Assembly: GCA_021844275.1 (NCBI GenBank)
Contig: JAKBTR010000019.1
Coordinates: forward strand, 1-59,908
DNA from: Nitrospirota bacterium
Lineage (GTDB): Bacteria > Nitrospirota_A > Leptospirillia > Leptospirillales > Leptospirillaceae
Reading direction: 5' to 3'
Length of the DNA stretch: 59,908 nucleotides
Both the position numbers and the translations under genes were made by a program. This document shows positions 1 through 10,128 of this stretch, piece after piece (position 1 is the stretch's first letter; every line of letters begins with the position of its first letter). Under the pieces are notes generated by a model. It had not been told where the DNA came from. It made no database searches and saw nothing but the letters and a program-made list of their open reading frames with translations.

Positions 1-82
1 TTTTCATGAAATCAAAAACCCGATCTTTCCTTATCAACCACTTAGCCCTGTGGAAAAGTCGAATTCAGGAAAAATCAGGCTC

Positions 83-99
83 AAAAATCGAAAAATGGG
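83..99 (+). repeat. 17-bp repeat, inverted copy at window end
   Basis: AAAAATCGAAAAATGGG at 83-99 has an exact reverse complement at 59810-59826. Flanking bases are partly alike as well (TTAGCCC next to one copy, CTAACCC next to the other). Both copies sit within about 100 bp of a window end. They could be a dispersed repeat or a chance match in AT-rich sequence. Confidence 0.4.
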
Positions 100-106
100 C
101 TAAGGG

Positions 107-181
107 GGGCGGAACACGCCCGGTTCGTTTGTGGCCGGAACACTTCGCAGGAACCCGGGTCGGAGGTTACGGAACCACCGA
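107..181 (+). ncRNA. Possible structured RNA of unknown class
   Basis: Serial hairpins: GGGCG-GAACA-CGCCC (107-121), and TCGG-A-GGTT-ACGG-AACC-A-CCGA (160-181), the latter with eight pairs and one A/A mismatch. The pentamer GGAAC recurs at 111, 137, 150 and 171. The sequence superficially recalls the SRP RNA tip but lacks its GGAA tetraloop and AGCA internal loop. It may be a small RNA, an upstream leader or neither. Confidence 0.2.
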
Positions 182-383
182 AGCGGCTGAGGCAGACGCT
201 GGAATCCCCTTTCTTTGGTCTCAAGACACGAGCGAAGCGAACGGAAGAGGAAGATGTCAACGTATTTTCCGGAAAATGGTGGAGGAGTTTTTCAAGGGGA
301 TAAGATGGATTGTCCTGGAGATGGTACACCGTCGTCTGGGCAGGACCAATTTTTCAGTTTGAATACGGAAGCGGCAATTCCTC

Positions 384-412
384 TTGTCAAAGATCGGACT
401 GTTTGTTATAGT
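384..412 (+). promoter_or_regulatory. Predicted sigma-70 promoter of groESL
   Basis: TTGTCA (384-389) and TATAGT (407-412) are separated by 17 bp, close to the sigma-70 consensus. Transcription would start near 419, just ahead of a CIRCE-like palindrome and about 70 bases before the groES start. Confidence 0.65.
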
Positions 413-431
413 GATATCACTCTATGAGGGT

Positions 432-447
432 GAGTGCTAAAGCACTC
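432..447 (+). promoter_or_regulatory. CIRCE-like palindrome in everted order
   Basis: GAGTGCT-AA-AGCACTC is a perfect inverted repeat just downstream of the predicted start of transcription. The HrcA operator CIRCE is TTAGCACTC-N9-GAGTGCTAA. Here the half-site GAGTGCTAA is intact, but the halves are in the opposite order and have no 9-bp spacer. A heat-shock operator role is inferred from the half-site match and its position at groESL. Confidence 0.5.
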
Positions 448-486
448 CCAAGAGACATTCATTTTCGAAGCAGGGAGGTTTTTCGC

Positions 487-750
487 ATGAAGTTCAAGCC
501 ATTGAAGGACCGCGTTTTTGTAAGCTATTCCGCGGAAGCAGAAAAGACACAGGGAGGTCTTTACATTCCTGATGCAGCCAAGGAAAAGCCCCAGAAAGGG
601 AAAATCGAAAGCGTCGGCGACGATGTGAAGTCGGTGAAAGTCGGCGACTCCATTCTGTTCGACAAGTATTCCGGATCCAAGATTACCATGGACGGGACTG
701 AGTATCTGATCTTGAAAGAAGAAGACATTCTGGGTGTTTTTGTCGCCTGA
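487..750 (+). CDS. groES: Co-chaperonin GroES
   Basis: GroES (Hsp10) forms the seven-membered lid of the GroEL folding chamber in the cytoplasm. The 87-residue product has the usual family length, with the N-terminal KFKPLKDRV strand, a mobile-loop region at about 17-31 and the typical LKEEDILGVF ending. The start is set at 487 by a GGGAGG ribosome-binding site at 473-478; the frame is open further upstream, but that part does not match GroES. groEL follows after 61 bp, and the pair shares the promoter at 384-412. The palindrome at 432-447 suggests heat-shock control. Confidence 0.97.
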   Translation: MKFKPLKDRVFVSYSAEAEKTQGGLYIPDAAKEKPQKGKIESVGDDVKSVKVGDSILFDKYSGSKITMDGTEYLILKEEDILGVFVA

Positions 751-781
751 TTTTCTTGAGAACATGTCATAATCTGGTTGA

Positions 782-2437
<1,656 letters not shown>

Positions 2438-2455
2438 TTCTCTCCTCCTCGTCTG

Positions 2456-2484
2456 AAAAAAGGGGGCCTTGTGCCCCCTTTTTT
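2456..2484 (+). terminator. Intrinsic terminator of groESL
   Basis: A-tract plus GGGGGC (2456-2467), loop CTTGT, then GCCCCC followed by six T (2473-2484). This is a textbook hairpin with a T-tract, 18 bp after the groEL stop. The A and T tracts could make it work in both directions. Confidence 0.9.
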
Positions 2485-2485
2485 A

Positions 2486-2515
2486 TTGACAGGATTAAAG
2501 TGGCCACCTTAAGAT
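2486..2515 (+). promoter_or_regulatory. Predicted sigma-70 promoter of trxA
   Basis: A consensus TTGACA (2486-2491) lies 18 bp upstream of TAAGAT (2510-2515). The -35 box begins two bases after the groESL terminator T-tract, so trxA appears to have its own promoter. The leader would be about 50 bases. Confidence 0.55.
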
Positions 2516-2571
2516 TAAGTTCTGAATAGAAGGAATATCGTTCGCTGGATTCAGTATAAAGGAGTTCATCT

Positions 2572-2904
2572 ATGGCTGGTAATGTAATTGAAGTGAATTC
2601 TCCGGAGTGGGAAAAGTCCGTTTTGGGTGCCGGAGGTCTTGTCATGGTCGATTTTTGGGCGCCGTGGTGTGGTCCATGCCGGACTGTCGCCCCGATCGTC
2701 GAAGAGTTGTCCGAAGAATACAAGGGAAAAGTCTCGTTTATGAAGCTCAACACGGATGACAATCAGGAAATTGCAGTCAAATATCAGGTGATGGGCATCC
2801 CGACTCTGATGTTCTTCAAGGACGGCAAGATCGTCGATAAAATCGTCGGAGCACAAAGCAAAAAGAACTTCAAAGATAAGATTGATTCTCTTCTTAAATC
2901 CTGA
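2572..2904 (+). CDS. trxA: Thioredoxin
   Basis: Small cytoplasmic dithiol-disulfide oxidoreductase (110 residues) that keeps protein thiols reduced, normally recharged by thioredoxin reductase. The active site WCGPC is at residues 32-36 and the conserved cis-proline segment reads GIPTLM. Length is typical. The start has an AAAGGAG ribosome-binding site. The gene stands alone between its own promoter and a hairpin terminator. Confidence 0.96.
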   Translation: MAGNVIEVNSPEWEKSVLGAGGLVMVDFWAPWCGPCRTVAPIVEELSEEYKGKVSFMKLNTDDNQEIAVKYQVMGIPTLMFFKDGKIVDKIVGAQSKKNFKDKIDSLLKS

Positions 2905-2921
2905 AAAGCCCATCTTCCAGG

Positions 2922-2967
2922 GGTTCCGGGATCATTTTATTATACTGTACGGATTCCGGAACCTTTT
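2922..2967 (+). terminator. Probable trxA terminator
   Basis: GGTTCCGGGATC (2922-2933) pairs with GATTCCGGAACC (2952-2963), giving a 12-bp stem with one G/T pair. The AT-rich loop is about 18 bases and four T follow. The loop is longer than usual but the stem is strong and sits 17 bp after the trxA stop. Confidence 0.6.
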
Positions 2968-3045
2968 CTATCCGCAAGTTATCAAAAGACATGATGATGG
3001 CGCTTCCTGGATTGAACACATTGCAAGGGCCGATCGGAGGGATAT

Positions 3046-4746
3046 GTGCTCCTTCACCTGAAAATCGCGAATTTGGCCACTTTCAGGGAACTGGTCCTTG
3101 ATTTCTTTCCGGGGCTGACCTGTGTGACCGGCGAAACGGGAAGCGGAAAGTCTCTTTTTGTAGATGCCCTTTCATTCCTTTCCGGTCAAAAGAATCGACT
3201 TCTGTTTGTTCCCCATGGGAAGCAGGAAGGTGTGGTGGAGGCGATTTTTTCTCCCTCCCGAAGATTACCCTCCTTCCTCGAGGGCATGCTGGTCCCCGGG
3301 GACGATTGGGTTATCCGGCGCACATTGCTTTTAAATGGACGCACCCGACAGCAAATAAACGGAAACAACATTACCCAAAGTCAGCTCCAAGAGCTGGGCC
3401 CCCATCTTATGGATCTGGTTGGTCAAGGGGAAGGTTTTCGACTTCAGAACCCTCGTACCCATGCCGAATATCTCGATGCATACGGAGACACTGTTTCCCT
3501 TCTGGAAAATTATAAGAAACACCGGAATGCTTATCTGGAGAAGAAGAGGTTTCTGGCCGAAACGGAGAAGCAGTGGTCCGACCGGGAGCGTCTCCGGGAA
3601 AGGACTCGTGAAATCATTGAAGACAAAGAGTCTTTAGCCCCCCGTCCGGAGGAGTGGGAATCTCTTCAGGCGACTCTTTCCGTACAGCTTCATACCCAGG
3701 ACCTGATGGAAGCAGCCGGTTCTGTCTACGACCATTTATATGCGGATGAAGACAGTATTCTGGGAAGACTCCGAAAAATGTCCCAGGACCTGGATCGCCT
3801 GAAACTTCATGATTCCCGGCTTGAAGAGATCTCCTTTCCGTTGTCGGAAGCCTATACGCTTTTGAGAGACTGTGCGGAAGGGAGTCGCGTTTATTTGGAA
3901 GGACTGGAGCACGATCCGGATGTTTTGGGCCAAACGGAAGCACGGATCCATGAATTTCAGCGTCTTGCACGGAAGTATGACGTCGTTCCTGAAGATTTGG
4001 CCGATTTTTTTGAACAGAATGCCAAAGAGGCTTTGGATGACAGTCCGGACCATTTGCAAATACTCCGGGATGCGGTGGATCAAGCTGCTGAATCTCTTTG
4101 GGAAATCCAGCGGTCATTGTCGGAAAAAAGACGGACTGCTGCCTCTCTTCTCAGCCAGGACGTGACCGGAAAGCTTCCGAGACTGAGACTTGAGAAATCA
4201 TTGTTTTCCGTCAGGATTTTTCCACTGGAAGAGGAATTTCCCGCGGAGGGCGGAGAAGAAGTCCGTTTTTACTTTACTGCAAACCCGGACCTGCCCCCGA
4301 AGCCACTCGACCTGGTTGCTTCCGGAGGTGAGCTTTCAAGGATCCTGCTTGTTCTGAAACAGATTCTGGCTGAGAAAGATGCTGTGGAAACATTGATTTT
4401 TGACGAGGTCGACTCTGGTATCGGCGGTGAAGTGGGTGAGACGGTCGGGGACATTCTGTCTGAGATTGCCGTAACGAGGCAAGTCATAGCGATTACGCAT
4501 CTCCATCAGGTCGCTCGAAAAGCGGGGGCACACCTGGTCATCCGGAAAGAACAGAAGGACGATGTCACGGAGTCGATGGTGGCGATGGCCGAAGGGGAGC
4601 GGAGAGTGTCGGAAATTGCCCGTATGCTGGGCGGCAGCGAACTGGCGCCATCGACCATGACCCTTGCCCGGGAACTTCTTCTATCGGGTATTCCCAACGT
4701 TTCTGAAACGTCCTCTGAAACGGAGAATCCTTCGAAAAAGGCGTAG
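3046..4746 (+). CDS. recN: DNA repair protein RecN
   Basis: SMC-like ATPase acting in recombinational repair of double-strand breaks. Walker A (GETGSGKS) is at residues 29-36; a long, partly coiled-coil middle follows, then the ABC-type signature (ASGGELSR) and Walker B (LIFDEVDSG, about 448-456). At 566 residues it is close to the usual 550-570. The start is GTG with a GGAGG motif at 3036-3040. An ATG at 3044 is out of frame. It is convergent with the UPF0182 gene, with about 40 bp between the stops. Confidence 0.95.
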   Translation: MLLHLKIANLATFRELVLDFFPGLTCVTGETGSGKSLFVDALSFLSGQKNRLLFVPHGKQEGVVEAIFSPSRRLPSFLEGMLVPGDDWVIRRTLLLNGRTRQQINGNNITQSQLQELGPHLMDLVGQGEGFRLQNPRTHAEYLDAYGDTVSLLENYKKHRNAYLEKKRFLAETEKQWSDRERLRERTREIIEDKESLAPRPEEWESLQATLSVQLHTQDLMEAAGSVYDHLYADEDSILGRLRKMSQDLDRLKLHDSRLEEISFPLSEAYTLLRDCAEGSRVYLEGLEHDPDVLGQTEARIHEFQRLARKYDVVPEDLADFFEQNAKEALDDSPDHLQILRDAVDQAAESLWEIQRSLSEKRRTAASLLSQDVTGKLPRLRLEKSLFSVRIFPLEEEFPAEGGEEVRFYFTANPDLPPKPLDLVASGGELSRILLVLKQILAEKDAVETLIFDEVDSGIGGEVGETVGDILSEIAVTRQVIAITHLHQVARKAGAHLVIRKEQKDDVTESMVAMAEGERRVSEIARMLGGSELAPSTMTLARELLLSGIPNVSETSSETENPSKKA

Positions 4747-4786
4747 GCGGGATCGCTTGCGGCGTTGAGTCAAAGGTCCTCGTGAT

Positions 4787-7567
4787 TCAAGGATGCGTTT
4801 GTATTGTCCGCAGGATTTCCTGAACGTCTCTTCCAAATCGTTCAATATCGGACCGCCGGAAAGCATCCTGGGCGTCCTGGGCTAATTCGTGCAGACGAGC
4901 CCACCGTGTCGACCCGGAAGACTTTCGAGTTGTCCTGGCAAGTCCAGGTATTGCCTTTTCCTTTCCTTGCGTTTCTCCATTTCCCTGAAACAGCGCTTCC
5001 AGTGCCTCGGCCAGAGTCTTTCTCATGACAACACGATCTCCCATCGCCAGGATTACGCGGCGAAGCTCAGGGAGAGCCCCCGGACTTGTCGCTTCCAGGT
5101 AAAGAGGTTCCACATACAGAAGTGTATTCGCAATGGGAATGATCAGGAGGGTTCCGCGGACGACATGGGACCCCATCTGGTTCCAGAGGGTCAGCTGTTT
5201 CGAAATAGGGCCTCTCTGGTCGATTCGGGCTTCGATCTGGTCCGGGCCGTAAATCAGCCTTTCTTTGGCAAACGTATAGGCGATCATCTCTCCCAGATGG
5301 TCGCCGTCGGACCGGCCAACGAGCCACGCGGAAAGGTTCTGGCGATGTGCGGGGGTGTAGGGAAGCATCATGACGTATTCTTCGGACTGCTCACCGGGAA
5401 GTTTCATGATCGAATAGTAAGGCGACATGACCTGGTCGTTCCGGCGTGGCAAGGACCAGAGATCTTCCTTGTTAAAGAACGTGTGGGGACTGGTCATGTG
5501 GTAAAGCTCGTTGACTCGCGCCATGATCGAGAAAATGGCCGGAGGAAATCGCAGATGGGTCCGGATATCCGCGGGCATTTCGGAGAGAGGACGGTAGAGA
5601 GAGGGGGATATTTTGCGGTACGTTCCGAGAATAGGGTCGGACGGATCCGTTACGTAAAACGTCGGGAATCCGTTCTTGGGGTCGATCAGGATTTTGACCG
5701 GATTCCGGATGTAATTGAAGCGATGGGGCCATGTGACAAGGGCCGGAAAATGACCTCTGTTAAAGGAAGAAAAGGGGTTTATCAGCGCTTGGGGACCTGG
5801 AACGGAAGTCGCATAGGGATAGTGGCTGGAAGTGGTATAGGCATCCATCATCCATAAGAGGCGGCCTGTGCTGGTAATAATGGGGACCGGGTCGGGATCC
5901 AGCGTCAGATACGGGGCCAGCCTGTGCACGATATCATAAATATTCCGGTGATAAAGAATACGGCTGTTGGAAGTAATGGCATTGGAAAGAAAGATCTTCA
6001 ACGTACCGAAAGCATATGAATACAACAACCTTCTGGCGGTGTTCTTCAGTCGTACGCCTCCGGACCCCGAATAATGGTTGTAAATGTTATGGCTTCCCTT
6101 GGGGTAATCAAACTCACCGACTTGGGTGTTGACGACGGCATAGGGTGTCGACTGGTCTCCGTAATAAATGCGGGAGTGTTCAAGACGCATGTTTTCACGG
6201 GTCTGGGGAGGGATGTTCTTTATCCAGAAGGAAGGGAGCCCTTCAGATGTGACCCGGTTGACAGGGGTCATGATGAGGCCATGTCCGTGCGTGTAGGCCA
6301 GGTGGAGGTTGATCCAGTTCGGGGAAGGCAGATTCCCGTAAGACAATTCGCGGGGAGCGACCAGGACTTGTCGAACGGATCCGTCCAGCGGATAACGATC
6401 GGGAGCCAGAAGAGGGAACTGGTAATATGTCCGGATTTGCTGGAGTTGTCGAACAGTTGTCAGGAGAGGTCGGTGGTCCCATAGGCGGATGTTTCGGATC
6501 GTGGCATTGTTGGATTCGACGTCGGACCGTGTCAGGCCGTCCAGGCGGGGGATATGTTTGATGGTGATCCGGTTGAGTCGGTAAGCCTTTCTCGTCCAGA
6601 AAATATTTTTTGCCAGATACGGTTTTTCGTAATGAAATTGATCTGGCAGGACGATGAACCTTTCGACCATGGCCGGTACGACGGAAAGGCCGAAAAAGGC
6701 GAAAACCAGGGCGAGGAGGCTCAGGGAAAACGGATGATAGGGTGACCCCCGCTTGATCAGGAAGAAGAAAGTCAGGGAGACGAGGACCAGGAGGACTTCA
6801 AGTATCATCATGGCCGGCATGGTGGCATGCATGACGGAGAACCCCGGCCCGGAAATCAGATCGCCGTTTTCGAATAGCAGACGATAGCGCGACAGTTCGA
6901 CCTGGAATGCCAACGCCAGCGCGATCATGCCAAACAGGGGAAAGATCCTGGCGCGGTAGCGGGGAGTGATGGAGAGCGCGTTCCTGTCGAAGGACCATGA
7001 ATTGTTCAGCTTCCCCAGTGCGACTGACAAAATGGCGGCGAAGATGAGGGAAGGAATGAGGAGGGAAAAAAGGTCTTCCAGCAGAGGGAGTCGAAACAGA
7101 TAAAATGTGATGTCGTGATGAAAAATGGGATCGGTAACGCCGGACGGAACAGGGCGAAGGGCGGCAAGGAGCCTGTAGTTCCATCCGGGGGACGCGTAAT
7201 GGTCACCGATGAAGATGGAAATGATGAAAAGGAAGATGGCAACAACTTTTCGGACTGTCTGGAAGGGGATTGCCCGGATGTTTCCGCCCTGTCCAAAGAG
7301 GATCATGTCTGGTTGAGGGGGGACGGAAAAGAGACCCGACAGGGAAACGAGGAAAAAGATCCCGGCCGAGAGGACGGCCAGGATGATTTTGGGAAAGAGG
7401 TAGAGCCAGAAGAGATCCGGATGATGGACGGAGCGGTACCAGAGATAGTCTGTTTCAAGATCCATCAGATCTTGCGTGGAAAACAGGATGAGTGAGAAAA
7501 CGCCGAGAAAAATCCAGGGAGCTTTAATGCTCATGACAATTTTTCCTTCTGTTCCGGAAGCAGTCAT
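4787..7567 (-). CDS. UPF0182 family large membrane protein
   Basis: A 926-residue protein of the UPF0182 family, whose function is unknown. The first 300 or so residues hold about seven hydrophobic segments, starting with APWIFLGVFSLILFS. The rest is a large, mostly soluble region, probably outside the cytoplasmic membrane, rich in aromatic residues. The start may be the listed ATG or the internal Met at residue 12 (MSIKAPW). It lies 153 bp downstream of the decarboxylase on the same strand and could be the last gene of the polyamine operon. A link to polyamines is inference only. Confidence 0.85.
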   Translation of the reverse strand: MTASGTEGKIVMSIKAPWIFLGVFSLILFSTQDLMDLETDYLWYRSVHHPDLFWLYLFPKIILAVLSAGIFFLVSLSGLFSVPPQPDMILFGQGGNIRAIPFQTVRKVVAIFLFIISIFIGDHYASPGWNYRLLAALRPVPSGVTDPIFHHDITFYLFRLPLLEDLFSLLIPSLIFAAILSVALGKLNNSWSFDRNALSITPRYRARIFPLFGMIALALAFQVELSRYRLLFENGDLISGPGFSVMHATMPAMMILEVLLVLVSLTFFFLIKRGSPYHPFSLSLLALVFAFFGLSVVPAMVERFIVLPDQFHYEKPYLAKNIFWTRKAYRLNRITIKHIPRLDGLTRSDVESNNATIRNIRLWDHRPLLTTVRQLQQIRTYYQFPLLAPDRYPLDGSVRQVLVAPRELSYGNLPSPNWINLHLAYTHGHGLIMTPVNRVTSEGLPSFWIKNIPPQTRENMRLEHSRIYYGDQSTPYAVVNTQVGEFDYPKGSHNIYNHYSGSGGVRLKNTARRLLYSYAFGTLKIFLSNAITSNSRILYHRNIYDIVHRLAPYLTLDPDPVPIITSTGRLLWMMDAYTTSSHYPYATSVPGPQALINPFSSFNRGHFPALVTWPHRFNYIRNPVKILIDPKNGFPTFYVTDPSDPILGTYRKISPSLYRPLSEMPADIRTHLRFPPAIFSIMARVNELYHMTSPHTFFNKEDLWSLPRRNDQVMSPYYSIMKLPGEQSEEYVMMLPYTPAHRQNLSAWLVGRSDGDHLGEMIAYTFAKERLIYGPDQIEARIDQRGPISKQLTLWNQMGSHVVRGTLLIIPIANTLLYVEPLYLEATSPGALPELRRVILAMGDRVVMRKTLAEALEALFQGNGETQGKEKAIPGLARTTRKSSGSTRWARLHELAQDAQDAFRRSDIERFGRDVQEILRTIQTHP

Positions 7568-7720
7568 TGGGGCTAAAAACGCTGTCAGGGCCTTCGAAAA
7601 ACGGTTGGTGGATGCTTCAATTGGTCAAACGGTGTCCGGGAAAAACCCGGAGACGATGTTGAATCCTGCCGGTGGAAAGCCGGAAGGCGTCCAGTGGATT
7701 CCGATTTTTTCAGAACGAGG

Positions 7721-9196
7721 TCAGACTGACTCGACCACTTTGATCTTTGCATTCGACGGATCCAGACCATCCAGCGTGGCTCCCGTTCCCCGCATTGTGC
7801 AAAGAAAATCCAGAATGTCCTGTGTAATCTGTTCCCCCGGGATCAGAAGCGGAATTCCGGGCGGATAAACGGTCACGATATCGGCGGACAGGCGTCCTTC
7901 GGCTTCCTCGAGAGGGACTTGGACGTGAGGGGAGAAAAAAGCGTCCCGGGGGGAAATCCTCTCCGGGTTCAGGGCGTAGGGTTTCTGGAATTCCGCCGGA
8001 AACGTTGGTGAGGCGGGACGGGAGGATTGTCCGGCAATCTTTTCCAGCGAAGCCACCAGCCTGTCGATATCGTCCCGGTGGTCGCCGATGCTGACGATAA
8101 CAAGGATATGCATCAGGTCTGCCATTTCCACCTGAATTCCGAACTCCTGGTTGAGCTTCTGGGATACCTGGTAGCCGGTCATTCCCAATCCTGCCACGCC
8201 GATCGTCAGCTTTGTCTCGTCCAGATCGTTGTCTCCCGAGGATAGAGAGCGAACCTCCATACGGTCGATACAGGACAGTCCCGGAATCTTGCGGATCCTG
8301 TCCCGGCCGCGTTTGGCAAGGTCGATCGCTTTTCCCAGAAGCTTCCTTCCTTCGGTTGCCATTTGCATCCTAGCCAGATCCAGGGAAGCCATCAGGATAT
8401 AGGAAGGACTTGTGGTCTGAAGATAACGAAGAGTTGAGGACAGCCTTCCCTGATCGATTCGGGCATTCCTGGCATGCAGGATGGAGGCCTGGGTCATTCC
8501 CCCGATAATTTTGTGGGTGGACTGAACACAGAGATCGACCCCGGCTGTCATAGCGCTCATGGGAAGGTCATCGTGGAAATGGAGATGGGGACCGTGTGCT
8601 TCGTCGAGCAGGACGCGGATGCCTCTCCTGTGCGCTTCCCGAGTCACCTGGAGAAGGTTCAGGGTGACCCCGTAGTAGTTGGGGGAAGTCAGAAACAGGG
8701 TTCGGACCTCGGGGTGGGCATCCATGGAGGCAAGGATCGATTCCGTCTGGTCGTTCAACAGCAGGGAGGTTTTCCTGTTCTCCTGGAGGGGGATGAAGAT
8801 GGGTTTTGCATCTGCCATGATCATGCCGGAAACGGCCGATTTGTGCAGGATTCGGGTTGTCAGGAAGGATTCGCCGGGTTGAAGGCAGGACAGGATCATC
8901 GCCTGGTTTCCTCCCGACGTTCCGTTGACAAGGAAGTAGGACTGGTCCGCGTCGTAGATGTCAGCCGCAAGCTCTTGTGCTTCACGGATAACGCCCCGGG
9001 GTTTCTGAAGGGAATCGACTTCGTCGAGGCATGTCAGGTCAATGGAGAAGACCTTGGGTCCGACAAACTTCCGGAAACGTGTCGAAATGCCCTTTCCACT
9101 CTTGTGTCCTGGCGTGTGGAAAGAAACCTTCCGGCTTTCCGCCAAGGCGACCATGGCATCAAAAAGAGGCGTCCGGTTATGGTCCAGGGGTGACAT
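7721..9196 (-). CDS. speA: SpeA-type Arg/Lys/Orn decarboxylase
   Basis: PLP-dependent decarboxylase of the fold-I Orn/Lys/Arg family. Its 491 residues and motif order match Bacillus subtilis SpeA. An FHTPGHK motif sits near residue 26, the PLP-aspartate segment DEAHGPHLHFHD at about 199-210, and the PLP lysine in STHK is residue 229. The C-terminal domain carries the usual YPPGIP and PGE motifs. It starts 11 bp after speE on the same strand. Substrate is uncertain: arginine would give agmatine and need an agmatinase or ureohydrolase, which I do not see here; ornithine would give putrescine directly. Confidence 0.9.
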   Translation of the reverse strand: MSPLDHNRTPLFDAMVALAESRKVSFHTPGHKSGKGISTRFRKFVGPKVFSIDLTCLDEVDSLQKPRGVIREAQELAADIYDADQSYFLVNGTSGGNQAMILSCLQPGESFLTTRILHKSAVSGMIMADAKPIFIPLQENRKTSLLLNDQTESILASMDAHPEVRTLFLTSPNYYGVTLNLLQVTREAHRRGIRVLLDEAHGPHLHFHDDLPMSAMTAGVDLCVQSTHKIIGGMTQASILHARNARIDQGRLSSTLRYLQTTSPSYILMASLDLARMQMATEGRKLLGKAIDLAKRGRDRIRKIPGLSCIDRMEVRSLSSGDNDLDETKLTIGVAGLGMTGYQVSQKLNQEFGIQVEMADLMHILVIVSIGDHRDDIDRLVASLEKIAGQSSRPASPTFPAEFQKPYALNPERISPRDAFFSPHVQVPLEEAEGRLSADIVTVYPPGIPLLIPGEQITQDILDFLCTMRGTGATLDGLDPSNAKIKVVESV

Positions 9197-9207
9197 TGTC
9201 CGGACGG

Positions 9208-10128
9208 TCAGTGGTAGGTGAAAAGGGGTTGATTGTCTTCGATGATGATTTTTGAAGCGTCCAGTTCTTTGCGGATATGTTTGGGAAGCCCGAACATGCC
9301 CTGATGCGTCAGGCCGTCATAATAGGCCAGGGAGCCTGAAATCCGGTCGCTGATGAAGCGGTTGACATTCTCTTGCGTGAATTTCCGGGGATCGTCTCCC
9401 TTCGATGCGATCGCAAATCCCCAGGGGAGACCAAAGGAAGGCACGAAGGTCTGGTACGGAGCCACAACCGGAAAAACCGATTTCAATGTCTGGTAGACTG
9501 CGGAAAAGTTCAGCAGATAGGGAATTGCGGACGTTCCAGCCTGCAGGGAAAGGGTTCCTTTGGGAGAGAGGCGTCCGAGGGCCATCTGGTAAAATTCCCG
9601 GGTATAGAGAAGATACGCAGGTCCTTCCTCGACCGGTTCGGAAAGATCCGTGATGATCACGTCGAAAACTTCGTCCGTGTCTTCCAGATATTTTCTGGCA
9701 TCGGTCGAGATGATCCTGGCCCGCTTGTCATCGAATGCTCCCTGGCTCCAGGAAGGGAGATGTCTTTTGCATTGCTCGATGACTTGATCGTCGATATCGA
9801 CCATGACGGCTTTCTGAACGGTTTTGTGCCGCAGGACTTCCCGGAGTGTCGCGCCTTCCCCCCCTCCAATGACGAGAACATTTTTGGGTTCAGGGTGGGT
9901 CAGCATGACCGGGTGGACAAGCGTTTCATGGTAGATGAATTCGTCGACGGAAGAAGCCTGCATCTTGTCGTCCAGTATCAGACACGTCCCGAAAGCGCCG
10001 GAACGGACGATGTCCATCTTCTGGAACTTGGTCTGTGTCGATACAAGTATTTCGGTAATCCCATGCATGTGGCCAAGAAACGGCGACGAATATTCAATAT
10101 ACCACTTCGAAGTCCTTGGAGCGCTCAT
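9208..10128 (-). CDS. speE: Spermidine synthase
   Basis: Aminopropyltransferase that moves the aminopropyl group of decarboxylated SAM onto putrescine, releasing methylthioadenosine. Motifs: YHETLVHP, the cofactor loop GGGEGATLREV, and the TDLSEP then LLYTREFY segment of the active site. I place the start at ATG 10128 (MSAPRTSKW) with an AAAGGAAAA ribosome-binding site. The frame stays open another 29 codons, but that part is an unrelated basic stretch over the end of speD. It overlaps the speD 3' end by about 35 bp, implying translational coupling. About 306 residues. Confidence 0.94.
   Translation of the reverse strand: MSAPRTSKWYIEYSSPFLGHMHGITEILVSTQTKFQKMDIVRSGAFGTCLILDDKMQASSVDEFIYHETLVHPVMLTHPEPKNVLVIGGGEGATLREVLRHKTVQKAVMVDIDDQVIEQCKRHLPSWSQGAFDDKRARIISTDARKYLEDTDEVFDVIITDLSEPVEEGPAYLLYTREFYQMALGRLSPKGTLSLQAGTSAIPYLLNFSAVYQTLKSVFPVVAPYQTFVPSFGLPWGFAIASKGDDPRKFTQENVNRFISDRISGSLAYYDGLTHQGMFGLPKHIRKELDASKIIIEDNQPLFTYH

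Larger units (their letters stand above)
1..420. other. Gene-free leader upstream of groES
   Basis: I see no convincing gene here. A 118-codon open frame (6-362) has no recognisable domain and no good ribosome-binding site. The first 100 bases are AT-rich. About 104-260 is GC-rich and full of short inverted repeats: GGGCG/CGCCC at 107-121 and a longer hairpin at 160-181. The groES promoter lies at the right end (384-412). What the hairpin-rich part does is unknown. Confidence 0.6.

Noticed and set aside
104..215. Resemblance to the SRP (4.5S) RNA tip
   Set aside because: The GAACCCGG and GAAGCGGC segments look similar, but the GGAA tetraloop and the invariant AGCA internal loop are missing.
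6..362. 118-codon frame at the start of the window
   Set aside because: No domain, no convincing ribosome-binding site, and it runs through a hairpin-rich stretch.
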